A DNA stretch of 6,416 nucleotides from Spirochaetaceae bacterium (GCA_031290725.1 JAITMZ010000084.1:1-6416); one strand, 5' to 3'. Positions 1 to 6,032 are shown, numbered from the stretch's first letter. Made by a program: numbers and translations. Notes: generated from the letters alone by a model not told the origin.

Positions 1-1
1 T

Positions 2-394
2 AACCCCGGGGTGAAAAACCTCTGGCGGCTCTACGGCGATGACGGCCTGGCCCAGACCGACGTGCTGGCCATGGAGGGTGAAACAGTGGATGTGGGTGTC
101 CGAACCTGCTTTTTTCATCCCGCCATTGATTATCGGCAGGTGTGTTTGCAGCCCGCTAGGGTGGAAGGCCTGCTGGTAAAGGTACTGGAAGGGGGCAGGC
201 GAACCGGACCGCACCTTTCGCCGGGGGAAGAAATCCGCGCGGCCAGGGCGCTCATGGAAACCCATCTGGGTACCTTCGACGAGACCCACAAGCGGTTCCT
301 GAATCCCCACCTCTATAAGGTTGCCCTCACCAGAGGGTTGACGGAGCTGAAGCGGAGGTTCATCGAAGGGCGTCTGTCGCAGTCAGCCCAGTGA
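2..394 (+). CDS. pncB: Nicotinate phosphoribosyltransferase, C-terminal part (5' truncated by window edge)
   Basis: This is the last 130 codons of a gene that enters from the left; the frame is open from position 2 and ends at TGA 392-394. The GTG at 11 is internal, because the upstream codons (Asn-Pro-Gly) continue the family motif NPGVKNLWRLY. In NAPRT-family enzymes a Lys/Ser-rich stretch followed by NPG-x-K is conserved in the C-terminal part of the fold. The tail (LSPGEEIRAARALM, then NPHLYKVALTRGLTELKRRF) also matches the usual C-terminal helices, where NPH-x-Y-x-V-x-L is typical. The family converts nicotinate, PRPP and ATP to nicotinate mononucleotide in the cytoplasmic Preiss-Handler NAD salvage route. 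The catalytic His and PRPP-binding residues lie outside the window and cannot be checked. It is followed after 27 bp by epmA on the same strand, so a shared transcript is likely. The family call rests on recognition of motifs, not on alignment. Confidence 0.8.
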   Translation, partial: NPGVKNLWRLYGDDGLAQTDVLAMEGETVDVGVRTCFFHPAIDYRQVCLQPARVEGLLVKVLEGGRRTGPHLSPGEEIRAARALMETHLGTFDETHKRFLNPHLYKVALTRGLTELKRRFIEGRLSQSAQ

Positions 395-407
395 CCGGCG
401 GACCGTC

Positions 408-413
408 GAGGGG
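408..413 (+). promoter_or_regulatory. Ribosome binding site of epmA
   Basis: GAGGGG lies 8 nt before the ATG at 422, an ideal Shine-Dalgarno position. It supports 422 as the epmA start and shows that this organism does use SD-led initiation, which makes the lack of one at cysS notable. Confidence 0.75.
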
Positions 414-421
414 CACAACCC

Positions 422-1429
422 ATGGACATTGAGCGGCTCCGGCAGCGCGCCGGGATCATCCAAAAGGTCCGTACCTTTTTCATCCGCCGGGGCTATCTGG
501 AGACGGACACCCCCGCCCTCTCGCCGGACCTGATCCCTGAAACCTGTCTGGAGGTATTTCAGACCACGCTGCTGGACGGACACACCGGAGAAGGCAGCCC
601 GCTCTACCTGGTGCCCTCGCCGGAGATTTACCTGAAGCGGCTAATTGCGCACCATCGGGTTTCGTTGTTTCAAGTCTCCAAGTGCTACCGGAATTACGAG
701 TCGGTGGGGCGCTTCCACAACCCGGAGTTCACTATGCTGGAATACTACACCATGGGCGCCACCTACCGGGAGTCTGCACAGGTCACCGAGGACTTGTTTC
801 GGTTTCTGGGCACGCCTGACCCCGGCAGGGAATCTCCGGCGTCTCTCCCCCCCGACCTGTGCCCGCCCTTTCTGCATCTCACCGTGGACAATGCCTTCCT
901 GGGTTTCGCCGGATTTCGCCTGTCGGAGGCGCCCGAATCGGCTGATCTGGCAGCCCAGGCCCGGCGTCTGGGAATCACCGAAAGCGCCGGCCATCCCTTT
1001 GACGCCTGGCCCTGGGACGATCTGTACGAGCTTATCCTGGTGCACGCGGTGGAGAGCGCACTGCCCCGGGACCGGCCAATCCTTCTCACCGATTATCCTG
1101 CGGCGGTGCCCTGCCTGGCAAAGGACGTGACCCCAGTTGACGGCGGGAAGCCCCGCTGGAAAGAACGCTGGGAACTGTATTGCCGGGGGGTGGAACTGGC
1201 CAACTGTTACAGCGAAGAGACCGACCCAATCAAGGTACGAAACTACTTCCGGCGGGAAGGTGAAGCGAAACAGGCGTCGGCCAGGGTGCCCCACCGGATC
1301 GACGGCGGCTACTGGCGGATATTCCAGGATTTTCCGGCGTGTTCCGGGGTCGCGTTGGGGGTAGACCGGCTGGTGGCGCTGTTGTGCGGGGCGGAATCTA
1401 TCGCGCCGGTAATTCCGCACCCGCTGTAA
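422..1429 (+). CDS. epmA: EF-P--(R)-beta-lysine ligase (EpmA/GenX/PoxA), LysRS-like
   Basis: This 335-residue protein resembles the catalytic core of class II lysyl-tRNA synthetase without the N-terminal anticodon-binding domain. That is the hallmark of EpmA (about 325 residues in E. coli). EpmA activates (R)-beta-lysine with ATP and attaches it to a conserved lysine of elongation factor P in the cytoplasm, which relieves ribosome stalling at polyproline. Visible landmarks are motif 1 region FFIRRGYLETDTPAL (residues 19-33), SPEIYLKRL (66-74), motif 2 with Arg90 and HNPEFTMLEYY (99-109), RGVELAN (255-261, the substrate amino-acid pocket region), and motif 3 GVALGVDR (309-316). In motif 2 the usual F-R-N-E-E reads Y-R-N-Y-E, with Tyr92 where Glu is common and one extra residue before HNPEF. 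The start is set by a good SD sequence at 408-413. The gene follows pncB by 27 bp. Neither efp nor the 2,3-aminomutase gene epmB is in the window. A tRNA-charging LysRS is unlikely at this length. Confidence 0.88.
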   Translation: MDIERLRQRAGIIQKVRTFFIRRGYLETDTPALSPDLIPETCLEVFQTTLLDGHTGEGSPLYLVPSPEIYLKRLIAHHRVSLFQVSKCYRNYESVGRFHNPEFTMLEYYTMGATYRESAQVTEDLFRFLGTPDPGRESPASLPPDLCPPFLHLTVDNAFLGFAGFRLSEAPESADLAAQARRLGITESAGHPFDAWPWDDLYELILVHAVESALPRDRPILLTDYPAAVPCLAKDVTPVDGGKPRWKERWELYCRGVELANCYSEETDPIKVRNYFRREGEAKQASARVPHRIDGGYWRIFQDFPACSGVALGVDRLVALLCGAESIAPVIPHPL

Positions 1430-1512
1430 GCGCTGCACGGGGTCAGAGAGGGGAGCGGGCGGGCGCAAGAAGCAGAATACCGGGCGCTTGATTTTTTCCA
1501 GACTTGCGGTAG

Positions 1513-1624
1513 TTTTATCCACGGGATACGCTCGGTTTTCTCACGAGATGCGCTTCATTTATCCACGGGATACGCTCGGTTTTCCTACGAAAAGCGCTTC
1601 ATTTTCTCGCGAGAAGCGCTTTCC
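1513..1624. repeat. Five-unit tandem repeat, about 22 bp per unit, each unit with a dyad
   Basis: Units start near 1513, 1536, 1558, 1580 and 1602. All begin with a T run, contain ACG or GCG in the middle, and end in (A/G)CGCT plus three or four bases. Units 1 and 3 are near-identical and units 2, 4 and 5 are alike, so a 44-bp period is also visible: 27 bp at 1514-1540 are repeated exactly at 1558-1584. Each unit holds an inverted repeat of different sequence: TATCCACGGGATA (1516-1528 and 1560-1572), TCTCACGAGA (1539-1548), TTTTCCTACGAAAA (1580-1593) and TTCTCGCGAGAA (1604-1615). Periods of 22 and 44 are not multiples of three, which argues against a coding repeat. It could be a protein-binding array, a structured 3'-end element for the convergent genes, or a member of a dispersed intergenic repeat family. 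The function is unknown. Confidence 0.8.
1591..1622 (-). terminator. Possible weak terminator hairpin for the ankyrin gene
   Basis: AAAGCGCTT (1591-1599) and AAGCGCTTT (1614-1622) are perfect 9-bp reverse complements separated by 14 bp. Read on the minus strand, downstream of the ankyrin stop, the stem ends in TTTTC, a short U run. The central stretch has its own palindrome TTCTCGCGAGAA, so alternative folds compete. The U run is too short for a confident rho-independent call, and the same bases are part of the tandem repeat. Confidence 0.3.
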
Positions 1625-1660
1625 TAATTCGTTGACACTACGGCCTCAGGGGCAGCTTTC

Positions 1661-4402
1661 CTACTGGAGCAGCGCCGCCACGTCGTTTTTTTGCCAGCGC
1701 AGGGCCACATCGTAGGGCGTTTCGCCGGAAATGTTCCGCCGGAACTTATCCTGACCCATGCCGATCAGTTTTTGGATAGTGTCCCGGTCGCCCATCTGTG
1801 CGGCGTAGTGCAAAAGTCCGTCCCCCCGGATGTCCGCTGTGGTCCCTGCATACTCGGCGATGTTGTTTAGAATGTTGACCTTTCCTCCTTTGAGTGCGGC
1901 GGTTACCGCACATTCCCCGGAATTGTTGGAGGTGTATGGATCGGAACCGTAGCGCAGCAGTACCGCCGTGGTGTCCGCCGCGTTTTTTATTACCGCCGTC
2001 ATCAGGGGTGTTTCGCCGAAGCGATTTCTGCGGTTCAGGGGATAGTTTTCCTGCACCAGCATCTCCACGGTGGAAGCGGGGGCGTTGTTTTGAATGACGA
2101 TGTGCAGGGCCGTGTTCCCGTCGGAATCCACCAGATTCGCCGCGGATTTCAATACCGCCCGCAGAGATTCCGGCGACTGGGCTAAGGCCATGGACAGGGG
2201 GGTGCGTCCTTCGGTGTCCTTGGCCAGGGGATTTGCGCCGGCGTCCCGCACCAGAGAAATCATCTGGAGGTCTCCGGAGACCACCGCTTCGTGATAGGCG
2301 GTTTGTCCGTGCATCTCCTGTATCTGCGGGGAAGCGCCCCGTTCCAGGAGCAGCTTCACCAACCCCGTATTGCCGCCCTGGATCGCTTCGAATAGAATGG
2401 TCTTCCCGCTGGCATCTGCGGCATTGATGTCCGCACCGTTCATGATGAACAGCTCCGCTATCCGTGTTTTTCCGCCCCGTACCGCATCCCCCAGAGGCGT
2501 TTTTCCCGACCGGTTCTTGGTCTCAATGTTTGCCCCCAGACGGATGAGGCACTCTGCAGCTTCGGCGGCATCCCAATGGACGCTGGTGTGCAGCGGGGTG
2601 TTCCCAAAGGAATCCCAGTTGTCCTTCCCGGTGTTGTTGTTCACCAGAATTCGGATGGTGGACGGGCTGTTTGACCGCACCGCATTGAATATTGGGGTTT
2701 GGCCATTCACGTTTTTTGCGTTGGGGTTGGCGTCCTTTGCCAAGAGGAGGGACACCGCGTGGTCGTTTTTCCACTCCGCCGCATAGTGCAGGGGGGTGTT
2801 CCCGCTGCCGTCGCTGGACCGGATTACCTCGGTGGTGAGAATCCACTCCCGGCTCCCATCGGTGTACGACAAGGCCAGGGCCAGGGGCGACATATTGCCG
2901 GCGTTGGCGCTGAATATCTGGGCGCCGCTGCTCAGGAGATTCTCGCCGATGATCCGCTGGTTTCGCTGTATGGCCAGGGCCAATGGAGTGTCGCCGGCGT
3001 GGTTCCGGGCGTTCACATCGCTGCCCAGCTTGATAAGATCGTTGATCCTCTCATAGGAATTGAGCACCGCAATGTGCAGGGGTGTGTTTCCCTGGGAATC
3101 CCTGGTAGTGATGGTTCGGGAATTGAGCAGCAGGGAGATCATATCCTGGGACGAACCGAATGCCCTGGTCAGGGGCGTCTTGCCTTCAAAATCTCCGGCA
3201 TGAATGTCGGCCCCCCGGCTCGCCAAAAAGTTGACGATGCCGCTGTTCTGGTGCTCCACCGCTACCGCCAGGGGAGTGACCCCCTGTTTATTCCGCTCGT
3301 TCACATCGGTTTCTTTCTCCGCCAGCAGGGTAAACGCCGACAGAGACACGTTGTTCATGGTGGCGATGTGGAGTACCGTGTCGCCGTACATGTCCTTCGC
3401 CATGGGATTTGCGCCATTTTCCAGAAGCAGGCTGTAGATTTCTTGTTCCTTGCCCCGGGGGATGATCAGCAGCAGGGGCGTTTTGCCCATCCGGTCGGGT
3501 ATATTGGGATTGGCATTTTTTTTCAGCAAAAAGTCAACGATTTCCGTGTGGCCGTAACGCACCGCCTCGTGGAGTACCGTGGCTCCTTCGGAATCCTGGG
3601 CGCCCACCGCCGCACCCCGGTCCACCAGATAGCGGACGATGGCGGCCTTGCCCTGGGTCGCCGCCAGGTGAAGCGCGGTTTGCCCGTCGTCGAAGCGAAG
3701 CGAAGGGTTACGGTTTACCACCGCTTCTTCAAAATAGTTGTAGTCCCCCCGCACTGGTGCAGCCCCCGCCAGGAGCAGCTTCACCGCCACCTGGATGCTC
3801 TGGTCGTTTTCCCCGTCCTTCAGGGCCAGATGCAGGGGCGACATACCCGCCTTGTCCCGTGCCGAGAGGGGCAGTTTGTGCTGTATGCACCAGTCGATGG
3901 CGTCGGCATCTTTGTTTTCCACCAGATAATGTACTACCGATTGCCCCTGACTGTCCCGCATGGCTGCCGTGGATTCGGTGAGCAGAGCGGGATAAAAGGC
4001 TTTACCCTGCTTCATGCCCAGCTCCAGGGCGGAAATTCCGTCCTTGTTTTTGATGAACAGGTCGCCGTCTTCGGCTGCCAGCAGTTGGGCAATTCCCACG
4101 TTGTCGTTCCGTATGGCCACATGGAGGGGAATTTCCAGGGCAGCGTTCACCGCCCTGGTGTCGGCACCCTTGGCAAGAAGCAGCCGGACCATGTCGATCC
4201 GGTCCCACTCCGCCGCGGTGTGCAGGGGCGTATACCCGTCCTCGTCGGCGTCGTTCAGCTCGCCGGCGGGCAGTTTCGCCACATATTGATCAAAACCCTC
4301 AGCATCGAAGACCAGGGGCTTGGTGCCCAGACAGCCGATCAGAGAAAAGCTCACTATCAGAGTGGCCATTATCTTGTGGGCCGTAGTCATTTTTGTGTAC
4401 AT
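1661..4402 (-). CDS. Ankyrin-repeat lipoprotein, about 27 ankyrin units
   Basis: This 913-residue protein starts with a short basic region and a hydrophobic stretch (MATLIVSFSLIG) ending in the lipobox L-I-G-C. Signal peptidase II would therefore cut before Cys24 and the mature protein would be lipid-anchored in the envelope. After a linker (25-52) almost the whole chain is ankyrin units of about 33 residues with the G-x-TPL-H-x-A and LL-x-x-GA(D/N) patterns, from residue 53 to the C-terminus. By eye I divide it into 27 units, of which unit 6 (221-237) and unit 27 (891-913) are partial. Ankyrin stacks bind other proteins; no catalytic domain is present and the partner is unknown. Start 4402 is preferred over the Met codon at 4390 because AAGAGG lies 5 nt upstream of it. 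The gene is monocistronic as far as can be seen, divergent from cysS and convergent with epmA. Large secreted ankyrin proteins occur in spirochaetes, but orthology to any named one cannot be judged here. Confidence 0.9.
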   Translation of the reverse strand: MYTKMTTAHKIMATLIVSFSLIGCLGTKPLVFDAEGFDQYVAKLPAGELNDADEDGYTPLHTAAEWDRIDMVRLLLAKGADTRAVNAALEIPLHVAIRNDNVGIAQLLAAEDGDLFIKNKDGISALELGMKQGKAFYPALLTESTAAMRDSQGQSVVHYLVENKDADAIDWCIQHKLPLSARDKAGMSPLHLALKDGENDQSIQVAVKLLLAGAAPVRGDYNYFEEAVVNRNPSLRFDDGQTALHLAATQGKAAIVRYLVDRGAAVGAQDSEGATVLHEAVRYGHTEIVDFLLKKNANPNIPDRMGKTPLLLIIPRGKEQEIYSLLLENGANPMAKDMYGDTVLHIATMNNVSLSAFTLLAEKETDVNERNKQGVTPLAVAVEHQNSGIVNFLASRGADIHAGDFEGKTPLTRAFGSSQDMISLLLNSRTITTRDSQGNTPLHIAVLNSYERINDLIKLGSDVNARNHAGDTPLALAIQRNQRIIGENLLSSGAQIFSANAGNMSPLALALSYTDGSREWILTTEVIRSSDGSGNTPLHYAAEWKNDHAVSLLLAKDANPNAKNVNGQTPIFNAVRSNSPSTIRILVNNNTGKDNWDSFGNTPLHTSVHWDAAEAAECLIRLGANIETKNRSGKTPLGDAVRGGKTRIAELFIMNGADINAADASGKTILFEAIQGGNTGLVKLLLERGASPQIQEMHGQTAYHEAVVSGDLQMISLVRDAGANPLAKDTEGRTPLSMALAQSPESLRAVLKSAANLVDSDGNTALHIVIQNNAPASTVEMLVQENYPLNRRNRFGETPLMTAVIKNAADTTAVLLRYGSDPYTSNNSGECAVTAALKGGKVNILNNIAEYAGTTADIRGDGLLHYAAQMGDRDTIQKLIGMGQDKFRRNISGETPYDVALRWQKNDVAALLQ
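4331..4402 (-). other. Lipoprotein signal peptide of the ankyrin protein
   Basis: Residues 1-24 comprise MYTKMTTAHK (positive N-region with two Lys and a His), a hydrophobic core to about residue 22, and the lipobox L21-I22-G23-C24. Cleavage is predicted between Gly23 and Cys24. The following residues are Leu-Gly-Thr, with no Asp at +2. Whether the protein stays in the periplasm or reaches the surface cannot be decided from this, as spirochaete sorting rules differ from those of enterobacteria. Confidence 0.85.
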
Positions 4403-4407
4403 AGAAA

Positions 4408-4413
4408 CCTCTT
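4408..4413 (-). promoter_or_regulatory. Ribosome binding site of the ankyrin gene
   Basis: Read on the minus strand, AAGAGG is followed by TTTCT and the ATG at 4402-4400, a 5-nt spacer. The alternative in-frame ATG at 4390-4388 would sit 17 nt away, too far. This site decides the start. Confidence 0.7.
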
Positions 4414-4430
4414 GCTCCCATTGTCGGTGT

Positions 4431-4467
4431 AAAAAAACTTTTTTTTAGCTTTTTTTATTGAAAAAAA
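4431..4467. promoter_or_regulatory. Phased A/T tracts upstream of the cysS promoter (UP element or bent DNA)
   Basis: Four homopolymer runs follow one another: A7 (4431-4437), T8 (4439-4446), T7 (4450-4456) and A7 (4461-4467). Their centres (about 4434, 4442.5, 4453, 4464) are 8.5-11 bp apart, near one helical turn, the arrangement known to bend DNA. The last two form a perfect inverted repeat CTTTTTTT-ATTG-AAAAAAAG (4449-4468) ending 3 bp before the -35 box. This is where an UP element for the RNA polymerase alpha C-terminal domain would lie. The tracts could also serve the divergent ankyrin gene, for which I see no convincing -35/-10 pair. Confidence 0.55.
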
Positions 4468-4471
4468 GGTC

Positions 4472-4500
4472 TTGCACATTTTCGTGCCCCGTGATATACT
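4472..4500 (+). promoter_or_regulatory. Near-consensus sigma70 promoter of cysS with extended -10
   Basis: The -35 box is TTGCAC (4472-4477, 4 of 6 to TTGACA), followed by a 17-bp spacer and the -10 box TATACT (4495-4500, 5 of 6 to TATAAT). TG sits at 4492-4493, one base before the -10, as in extended -10 promoters. Transcription would begin about 6-8 nt after the -10, near 4506-4508. A small dyad GCAC...GTGC (4474-4477 and 4484-4487) overlaps the -35 and spacer and might be an operator, but four base pairs are weak evidence. A-tracts lie directly upstream. Confidence 0.75.
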
Positions 4501-4509
4501 ATGAAGACG

Positions 4510-5997
4510 ATGAGTTTGCGCTTTTTTAATACCCTGGGCAGGATGGTACAGGACTTTATGCCCGTCACCAAAGGCCGGGTGGGTTTTTACGGCTGCGGCC
4601 CCACGGTCTATAACTATGCCCATATCGGGAATCTGCGGGCCTATGTGTTTCTGGACACCCTGGATCGCACTTTCACGTTTCTGGGCTGGCAAAAGACGCA
4701 CGTGATGAACATTACCGACATCGGTCACCTCTCCGGGGACAATGACGATGGCGAAGACAAGATGGTCCACACCGCCCGTGAGCGCGGCCAGTCGGTGCTG
4801 GAGATAGCCCGCGTCTACACCGACGCCTTTTTCGCCGATAGTGACCGGTTGAACATCCTCCGCCCCGACGTGGTGTGCAAGGCCACGGAGCACGTCCCGG
4901 AGATGATAGACCTGATTCGCCGCCTGGAAGACCGGGGACACACCTACCGCAGCGGGGGTAATCTCTATTACGATGTGGGAACTTTCCCGGATTACGGCAA
5001 ACTCGCCGGATTGAATTTGGACGACCTCAAGGCCGGCGCGCGCATCGACGTGGACGCCAACAAGCGCAACCCGGCTGATTTCGCCCTGTGGTTCACCAAA
5101 AGCAAGTTTGAAAATCAGGCTCTGGTGTGGGACTCGCCTTGGGGCACGGGCTATCCGGGCTGGCATATCGAGTGTTCCGCCATGAGCATGAAATACCTGG
5201 GGGAACATTTCGACATCCACACCGGCGGTATCGACCACATTCCGGTGCACCACACCAACGAGATCGCCCAGTCCGAGGGCGCCACGGGCAAAAAGTGGGT
5301 GAACTACTGGCTTCACAACGAATTTTTGGTTATCCCCAAAGACCGGGACAGCGGGAAGGACGGTGCCGGCAAAATGTCCAAGTCCGCGGGTAATTTCCTC
5401 ACCCTCCAGGCCCTCATTGATTCCGGCTACGATCCCCTAGATTACCGGTTTTTCCTTCTGGGTGCCCACTACCGCAGCCAGATCGCCTTTTCCTGGGACG
5501 CAATGGACAGCGCCCGAAACGCCCGCCGCGCTCTGGTGCAGCGCCTGTCCAGACTCATAACCCAGATGCCCGGGTCTTCTGAGCGCGCGGACCGGTGCGC
5601 TCCCTTCCTGACGGACTTCCGGGAGGCCCTGGAAAACGACCTGGCCATGCCTAGGGCGCTGTCGGTGCTGCAGGCCGCGCTGAGGGACCGGGACCTGTCG
5701 CCGGGGGAAAAGCTTTCCTTAGCGTCGCGGATGGACGACGTGCTGGGGCTGGACCTGCTTCGAAGCGCCCGGGCGGAGGCTGAAAAAAAACATTCCCCGG
5801 CGGAGGTTTCCGTCGGGGCCGGCGGAGGCGTAGAGTCCGCCCCGGGCAATGCCCAAATCGACGTACTGGTGGCTGAACGGAACGCCGCAAAAAAAGCAAA
5901 AAACTACGCCCGGGCCGATGAAATCCGTGTAATCCTGCGGGAGCAGGGCATCGTGCTGGAGGATACCCCCTCCGGCACCCTGTGGCATCGGGAATGA
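4510..5997 (+). CDS. cysS: Cysteinyl-tRNA synthetase
   Basis: This cytoplasmic class I synthetase charges tRNA-Cys with cysteine using ATP. From the start chosen here it has 495 residues (E. coli 461). Numbering from ATG 4510, visible features are FNTL at the N-terminus, Cys29 in GCGPTVY, HIGN (38-41, in place of HIGH), [10 protein letters not shown] with Cys222, [12 protein letters not shown] with His247 and Glu251, and KMSKS (288-292). Cys29, Cys222, His247 and Glu251 match the four zinc ligands known from the E. coli enzyme. The C-terminus [16 protein letters not shown] is the usual end of the family, so the gene is complete. An Ala/Gly-rich linker containing GAGGG precedes the last helices. 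An ATG at 4501 is in frame, but the promoter -10 ends at 4500, so mRNA would start after it. MSLRFFNTL from 4510 also aligns with the E. coli N-terminus (MLKIFNTL). No SD sequence precedes either ATG, so a leaderless or nearly leaderless message is inferred. Confidence 0.95.
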   Translation: MSLRFFNTLGRMVQDFMPVTKGRVGFYGCGPTVYNYAHIGNLRAYVFLDTLDRTFTFLGWQKTHVMNITDIGHLSGDNDDGEDKMVHTARERGQSVLEIARVYTDAFFADSDRLNILRPDVVCKATEHVPEMIDLIRRLEDRGHTYRSGGNLYYDVGTFPDYGKLAGLNLDDLKAGARIDVDANKRNPADFALWFTKSKFENQALVWDSPWGTGYPGWHIECSAMSMKYLGEHFDIHTGGIDHIPVHHTNEIAQSEGATGKKWVNYWLHNEFLVIPKDRDSGKDGAGKMSKSAGNFLTLQALIDSGYDPLDYRFFLLGAHYRSQIAFSWDAMDSARNARRALVQRLSRLITQMPGSSERADRCAPFLTDFREALENDLAMPRALSVLQAALRDRDLSPGEKLSLASRMDDVLGLDLLRSARAEAEKKHSPAEVSVGAGGGVESAPGNAQIDVLVAERNAAKKAKNYARADEIRVILREQGIVLEDTPSGTLWHRE

Positions 5998-6005
5998 AAA
6001 AATGA

Positions 6006-6022
6006 AAAAAGTGTAACTTTTT
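6006..6022. repeat. AT-rich inverted repeat after cysS
   Basis: AAAAAGT-GTA-ACTTTTT is a perfect 7-bp dyad with a 3-nt loop, 8 bp after the cysS stop. In RNA on the plus strand it would form a hairpin ending in five U. The stem is almost all A-U, so it would be a weak terminator at best. It might also be an operator for the sigma-factor gene that follows. Confidence 0.35.
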
Positions 6023-6032
6023 GTGGTTTCAA

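Larger units (their letters stand above)
1430..1660. other. Convergent intergenic region, no gene
   Basis: These 231 bp lie between the stop of epmA and the stop of the ankyrin gene, which face each other. I see no supportable coding sequence. The left part (1430-1500) is GC-rich and ends in a run of six T (1492-1497) without a clear GC stem directly before it, so a rho-independent terminator for epmA is not convincing. The right part is filled by the tandem repeat at 1513-1624. The hexamer GCGCTT or its complement AAGCGC recurs five times between 1428 and 1622. Confidence 0.75.

Noticed and set aside
1430..1500. Rho-independent terminator of epmA ending in the T run at 1492-1497
   Set aside because: Only short matches such as CAAG/CTTG and AAGC/GCTT can pair before the T run; the larger AAGCGC/GCGCTT pairing would need a loop of about 50 nt.
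641..1522. A 293-codon minus-strand frame opposite epmA
   Set aside because: It is antisense to a clearly conserved enzyme, Pro/Arg/Gln-rich, and has no family motif.
1513..1624. CRISPR array
   Set aside because: Units adjoin directly with no unique spacers of about 30-40 bp, the unit is only about 22 bp, and no cas gene is near.
1632..1637. A perfect TTGACA on the plus strand near the ankyrin stop
   Set aside because: The sequence 16-18 bp downstream (about 1654-1662, CTTTCC-like) has no -10 box, and no plus-strand gene follows.
1488..1715. A 75-codon plus-strand frame across the tandem repeat (FSREKRF-like peptide)
   Set aside because: The repeat period (22 or 44 bp) is not a multiple of three, the frame runs into the antisense of the ankyrin gene, and no SD precedes it. 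Chance is the simpler explanation.
2699..4432. A 577-codon open frame on the plus strand opposite the ankyrin gene
   Set aside because: It lies entirely antisense to a well-supported ankyrin protein. Its composition (many Gln, Gly, His, Val) is that of a complementary-strand shadow of GC-rich repeats, and it has no recognisable domain. The open stretch is explained by codon bias of the real gene.
4403..4470. Minus-strand promoter for the ankyrin gene
   Set aside because: The best candidate -10 (GACAAT, reading left) has no acceptable -35 at 16-18 bp, so no site can be called although one must exist nearby.
4387..5316. A 309-codon minus-strand frame opposite cysS
   Set aside because: It runs antisense through the conserved core of cysS and shows no domain. 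Its 3' end would overlap the promoter and the start of the ankyrin gene.
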